Assembly: GCA_030673955.1 (NCBI GenBank)
Contig: DAOVBF010000052.1
Span: 1-7,703 of the forward strand
From: Deltaproteobacteria bacterium
GTDB lineage: Bacteria > Myxococcota_A > UBA9160 > SZUA-336
Direction of reading: 5' to 3'
Length of the DNA: 7,703 nucleotides
In this document: in pieces, positions 6,627 through 7,703 of the stretch
Layout: each line of letters starts with the position of its first letter
How positions within the stretch are numbered: the first letter of the stretch is position 1
Made by a program: the position numbers and the translations under genes
The notes under the pieces: model-generated
What the model was told of the DNA's origin: nothing
Databases searched by the model: none
Seen by the model: the letters and a program-made list of their open reading frames with translations, nothing else

Positions 6627-6720
6627 GGCGGGTAACGCGAGTCGAACGCGCTGAGCCCCTGTCGTCAGAGGCCCGAATGGCTTTGAAGGCCACCCCCAAT
6701 ACCGATTGGGTCTACCCGCC
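6626..6720 (-). tRNA. selC: tRNA-Sec (anticodon UCA)
   Basis: Selenocysteine tRNA, charged with serine and converted by SelA, then delivered by SelB to in-frame UGA codons with a SECIS. Read on the minus strand the fold is complete: acceptor stem GGCGGGTA (6720-6713) with TACCCGCC (6634-6627), eight pairs; linker GA; D stem CCCAAT/ATTGGG, six pairs, with the four-base loop CGGT; anticodon stem GTGGC/GCCAT (one G-U) with loop CTTCAAA and anticodon TCA; a long variable arm GGGCCTCTG/CAGGGGCTC with loop ACGA (nine pairs, two G-U); T stem GCGCG/CGCGT with loop TTCGACT; discriminator G. The 8+5 acceptor/T stack, six-pair D stem with a tiny loop and extended variable arm are diagnostic of bacterial tRNA-Sec, and the anticodon and T loops match E. 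coli selC. CCA is not encoded: CCG follows. It is antisense between two plus-strand genes. No sel gene is in the window. Confidence 0.95.
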
Positions 6721-6852
6721 GAGGCCAAGCTTAGCAGACCGAATACCAGAGGGTAACACTGTGAAATAGAGGGTGTTCTTCCGGATCCGAGACGTCGCCA
6801 GTCTCGCTATACTTGTCTCGAAGTCCCAGGGGGGCTGGGGAGACCAAAACAC
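6721..6852. promoter_or_regulatory. Divergent promoter region, tRNA-Sec / HPF
   Basis: These 132 bases lie between the 5' end of tRNA-Sec (minus) and the HPF start (plus). For tRNA-Sec, TTCACA on the minus strand (6765-6760) matches the -35 consensus at five of six positions, 40 bases from the tRNA, but the best -10 (TATTCG, 6745-6740) is only 14 bases away. For HPF, TATACT at 6808-6813 is a good -10 match without a clear -35. GGGGAG at 6837-6842 is the HPF ribosome binding site. Confidence 0.4.
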
Positions 6853-7173
6853 ATGACCGTTCGGATCCACTTTCGCGATCTGCCACGCTCCGATGCCATC
6901 AAGGAAGGATGCGAGCGGCTCGCGAACAGTCTGAAGGAAGAGTTTCCGGAGACCTCGAAGTTCGAAGTCAGTATGAACCGCAACGGCGAGCAGCACGAGA
7001 CGCACGTGCACGTGACCGGCAAGGATCTGGAGGTCGCATCCAGCGCGAACGATCACGAGCTCCAAGAGTCGATCGTGGAAGCCTTCGAGCGGGTGCGACG
7101 GCAGCTGCGCAAGCACCACGATAAGCTGATCCACACTCGACGGCGCGGGGCGAGCAGGACCGAGCGCGGCTAG
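6853..7173 (+). CDS. HPF/RaiA-family ribosome hibernation factor
   Basis: Ribosome-associated protein of 106 residues. Proteins of this family bind the decoding region of the 30S subunit in stationary phase or stress, block initiation and either promote (HPF) or prevent (RaiA) dimerisation of 70S ribosomes. The expected beta-alpha-beta-beta-beta-alpha order is visible: strand MTVRIHFRDLPRS; helix DAIKEGCERLANSLKEEF; strands KFEVSMNRNGEQH, ETHVHVTGKD and LEVASSAND; and a final helix LQESIVEAFERVRRQLRKHH. The tail is basic (HTRRRGASR), suited to rRNA contact. The length is that of the short form and lacks the C-terminal dimerisation domain of long HPF, so assignment to HPF or RaiA subtype is open. 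The start is supported by GGGGAG ten bases upstream and by the immediate beta strand. The gene stands alone, divergent from tRNA-Sec and convergent with the EAL remnant. Regulation by growth phase is expected for the family but not shown here. Confidence 0.88.
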   Translation: MTVRIHFRDLPRSDAIKEGCERLANSLKEEFPETSKFEVSMNRNGEQHETHVHVTGKDLEVASSANDHELQESIVEAFERVRRQLRKHHDKLIHTRRRGASRTERG

Positions 7174-7174
7174 A

Positions 7175-7197
7175 AGCCTGGCGTCAACGCGGAGGCT
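7175..7197 (+). terminator. Hairpin between convergent HPF and EAL remnant
   Basis: AGCCT at 7175-7179 pairs with AGGCT at 7193-7197, with an inner GCG/CGC stem around TCAA and a small asymmetric bulge. It starts two bases after the HPF stop. The convergent position suits a two-way terminator, but there is no T run. Confidence 0.3.
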
Positions 7198-7227
7198 CCA
7201 CTTGCCGAAGGGAGCAGCCCCTCGCAT

Positions 7228-7703
7228 CTAGCTCGATGGGGAGGCCTCGTCCGAGCCGCCCAGCAGGCCCGCGCGACCGAGCAGGTAGCCTTGTACGCAT
7301 GGGATTCCCAGCGCCTCGACGATCTCCAGCTCGCCGAGCATCGTCTGAATCCGCGCATCAGGGCCTCGTACCCGATCACCTCCCGCCCGGGGACACGTAC
7401 AATCGGTTGGTAAGCGGTCAACAGGGTTTCTTCGAGCAAGATGCGCTCGAGCGTCGCCGCGCGCTCGCGGCGCACGCGCTCGAGCTCGAAGTGCGCCGTG
7501 GACTCCGTCAATTCCACGAGCCGACGGATTTGAGCCTCGGGGCGATGGAAAGGCCGGTACAACGTAATCCCGTGTGCGACAGGAATCTCGGGAGGCTGAC
7601 AGAGGTAGGGATAGACGATCCGCTTGAGGCAGACGGCGACATCGCTTCTCAGATCCTCCGCCAGCCGAGGCAGCACCTGCGTGTAAAAGACATGATCCGA
7701 GTG
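7228..7703 (-). pseudogene. EAL-domain c-di-GMP phosphodiesterase remnant, internally deleted and frame-disrupted (5' end beyond right edge)
   Basis: EAL proteins hydrolyse cyclic di-GMP. Here the frame entering at 7703 encodes about 90 residues of helical upstream region (YPYLCQPPEIPVAHG, then LYRPFHRPEAQIRRLVEL) and then the start of an EAL domain: LLTAYQPIVRVPGREVIGYE, including the EALMR signature at 7367-7353. The next residues in that frame (FRRCSASWRSSRRWES) are not EAL-like. Shifting frame at about 7345-7360 gives LGELEIVEALGIPCVQGYLL with GR following, which is the far C-terminal end of an EAL domain, and then a stop at 7230-7228. Roughly 180 residues normally lying between these parts, including most metal- and substrate-binding residues, are absent. 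The original frame would otherwise run to 7170 and give a junk tail. An inactivating deletion is the simplest reading; an assembly collapse is the main alternative. The upstream sensory or GGDEF-like part is outside the window. Confidence 0.82.

Noticed and set aside
6640..6710. Plus-strand structured RNA or riboswitch in front of HPF
   Set aside because: The hairpins are fully explained by the minus-strand tRNA-Sec; the T loop, the anticodon loop and the G-U pairs make sense only on that strand.
6488..6769. Plus-strand small frame over the membrane gene end and the tRNA-Sec gene
   Set aside because: Its second half is the antisense of the tRNA, and its first half is an off-frame reading of the membrane protein.
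6712..7227. 171-residue minus-strand open frame antisense to HPF
   Set aside because: It covers a clear HPF gene on the other strand, and its translation shows no domain and changes character along its length.
7170..7676. Intact 168-residue protein ending at 7170 on the minus strand
   Set aside because: Only its first part is EAL-like; after about 7350 the true EAL tail is in another frame, so the last 60 residues are an artefact of the frame change.
1..7703. CRISPR array, insertion sequence, toxin-antitoxin or phage genes
   Set aside because: No direct-repeat series, transposase motif, terminal inverted repeat or recognisable defence gene was found on either strand.

Overview
The window is GC-rich bacterial chromosome with tightly packed genes. 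Gene content suggests a deltaproteobacterial-type organism (Myxococcota, Desulfobacterota or a related lineage): a hybrid-type sensor kinase, a degraded c-di-GMP phosphodiesterase, a YihY/BrkB protein with a winged-helix tail, a DUF4332 protein, a DUF4197 lipoprotein and a selenocysteine tRNA. This placement is inferred from gene content and base composition. No ribosomal marker is present to confirm it.

Layout, left to right. 1-508 (-): N-terminal half of a soluble histidine kinase that runs off the left edge. 672-959 (+): small YciI-family protein, divergent from the kinase. 985-2319 (-) and 2347-3807 (-): a two-gene membrane unit, with a five-repeat MscS/CmpX-like channel first and a YihY/BrkB protein 27 bases downstream. 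3808-4181: intergenic region between divergent units. 4182-4589 (+) and 4620-5366 (+): a DUF4332 helix-hairpin-helix protein followed by a DUF4197 lipoprotein, probably cotranscribed. 5515-6591 (+): polytopic membrane protein of unknown function. 6626-6720 (-): a tRNA-Sec (selC) gene with anticodon UCA. 6853-7173 (+): HPF/RaiA ribosome-hibernation factor. 7228-7703 (-): remnant of an EAL-domain gene that has lost most of its catalytic domain and changes reading frame at the junction.

How the parts relate. The channel and YihY pair look like an inner-membrane stress module, and the DUF4332 and DUF4197 genes may form a second small unit. The tRNA-Sec gene is the most informative element: it implies that the organism inserts selenocysteine at UGA codons, although selA, selB, selD and any selenoprotein gene lie outside the window. 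No CRISPR array, insertion sequence, phage or defence island was seen, and no clearly undescribed system. The points most worth following up are the unannotated tRNA-Sec with a hairpin at its 3' end, the broken EAL gene, the fused winged helix on YihY, and the five-fold repeat of the channel protein.
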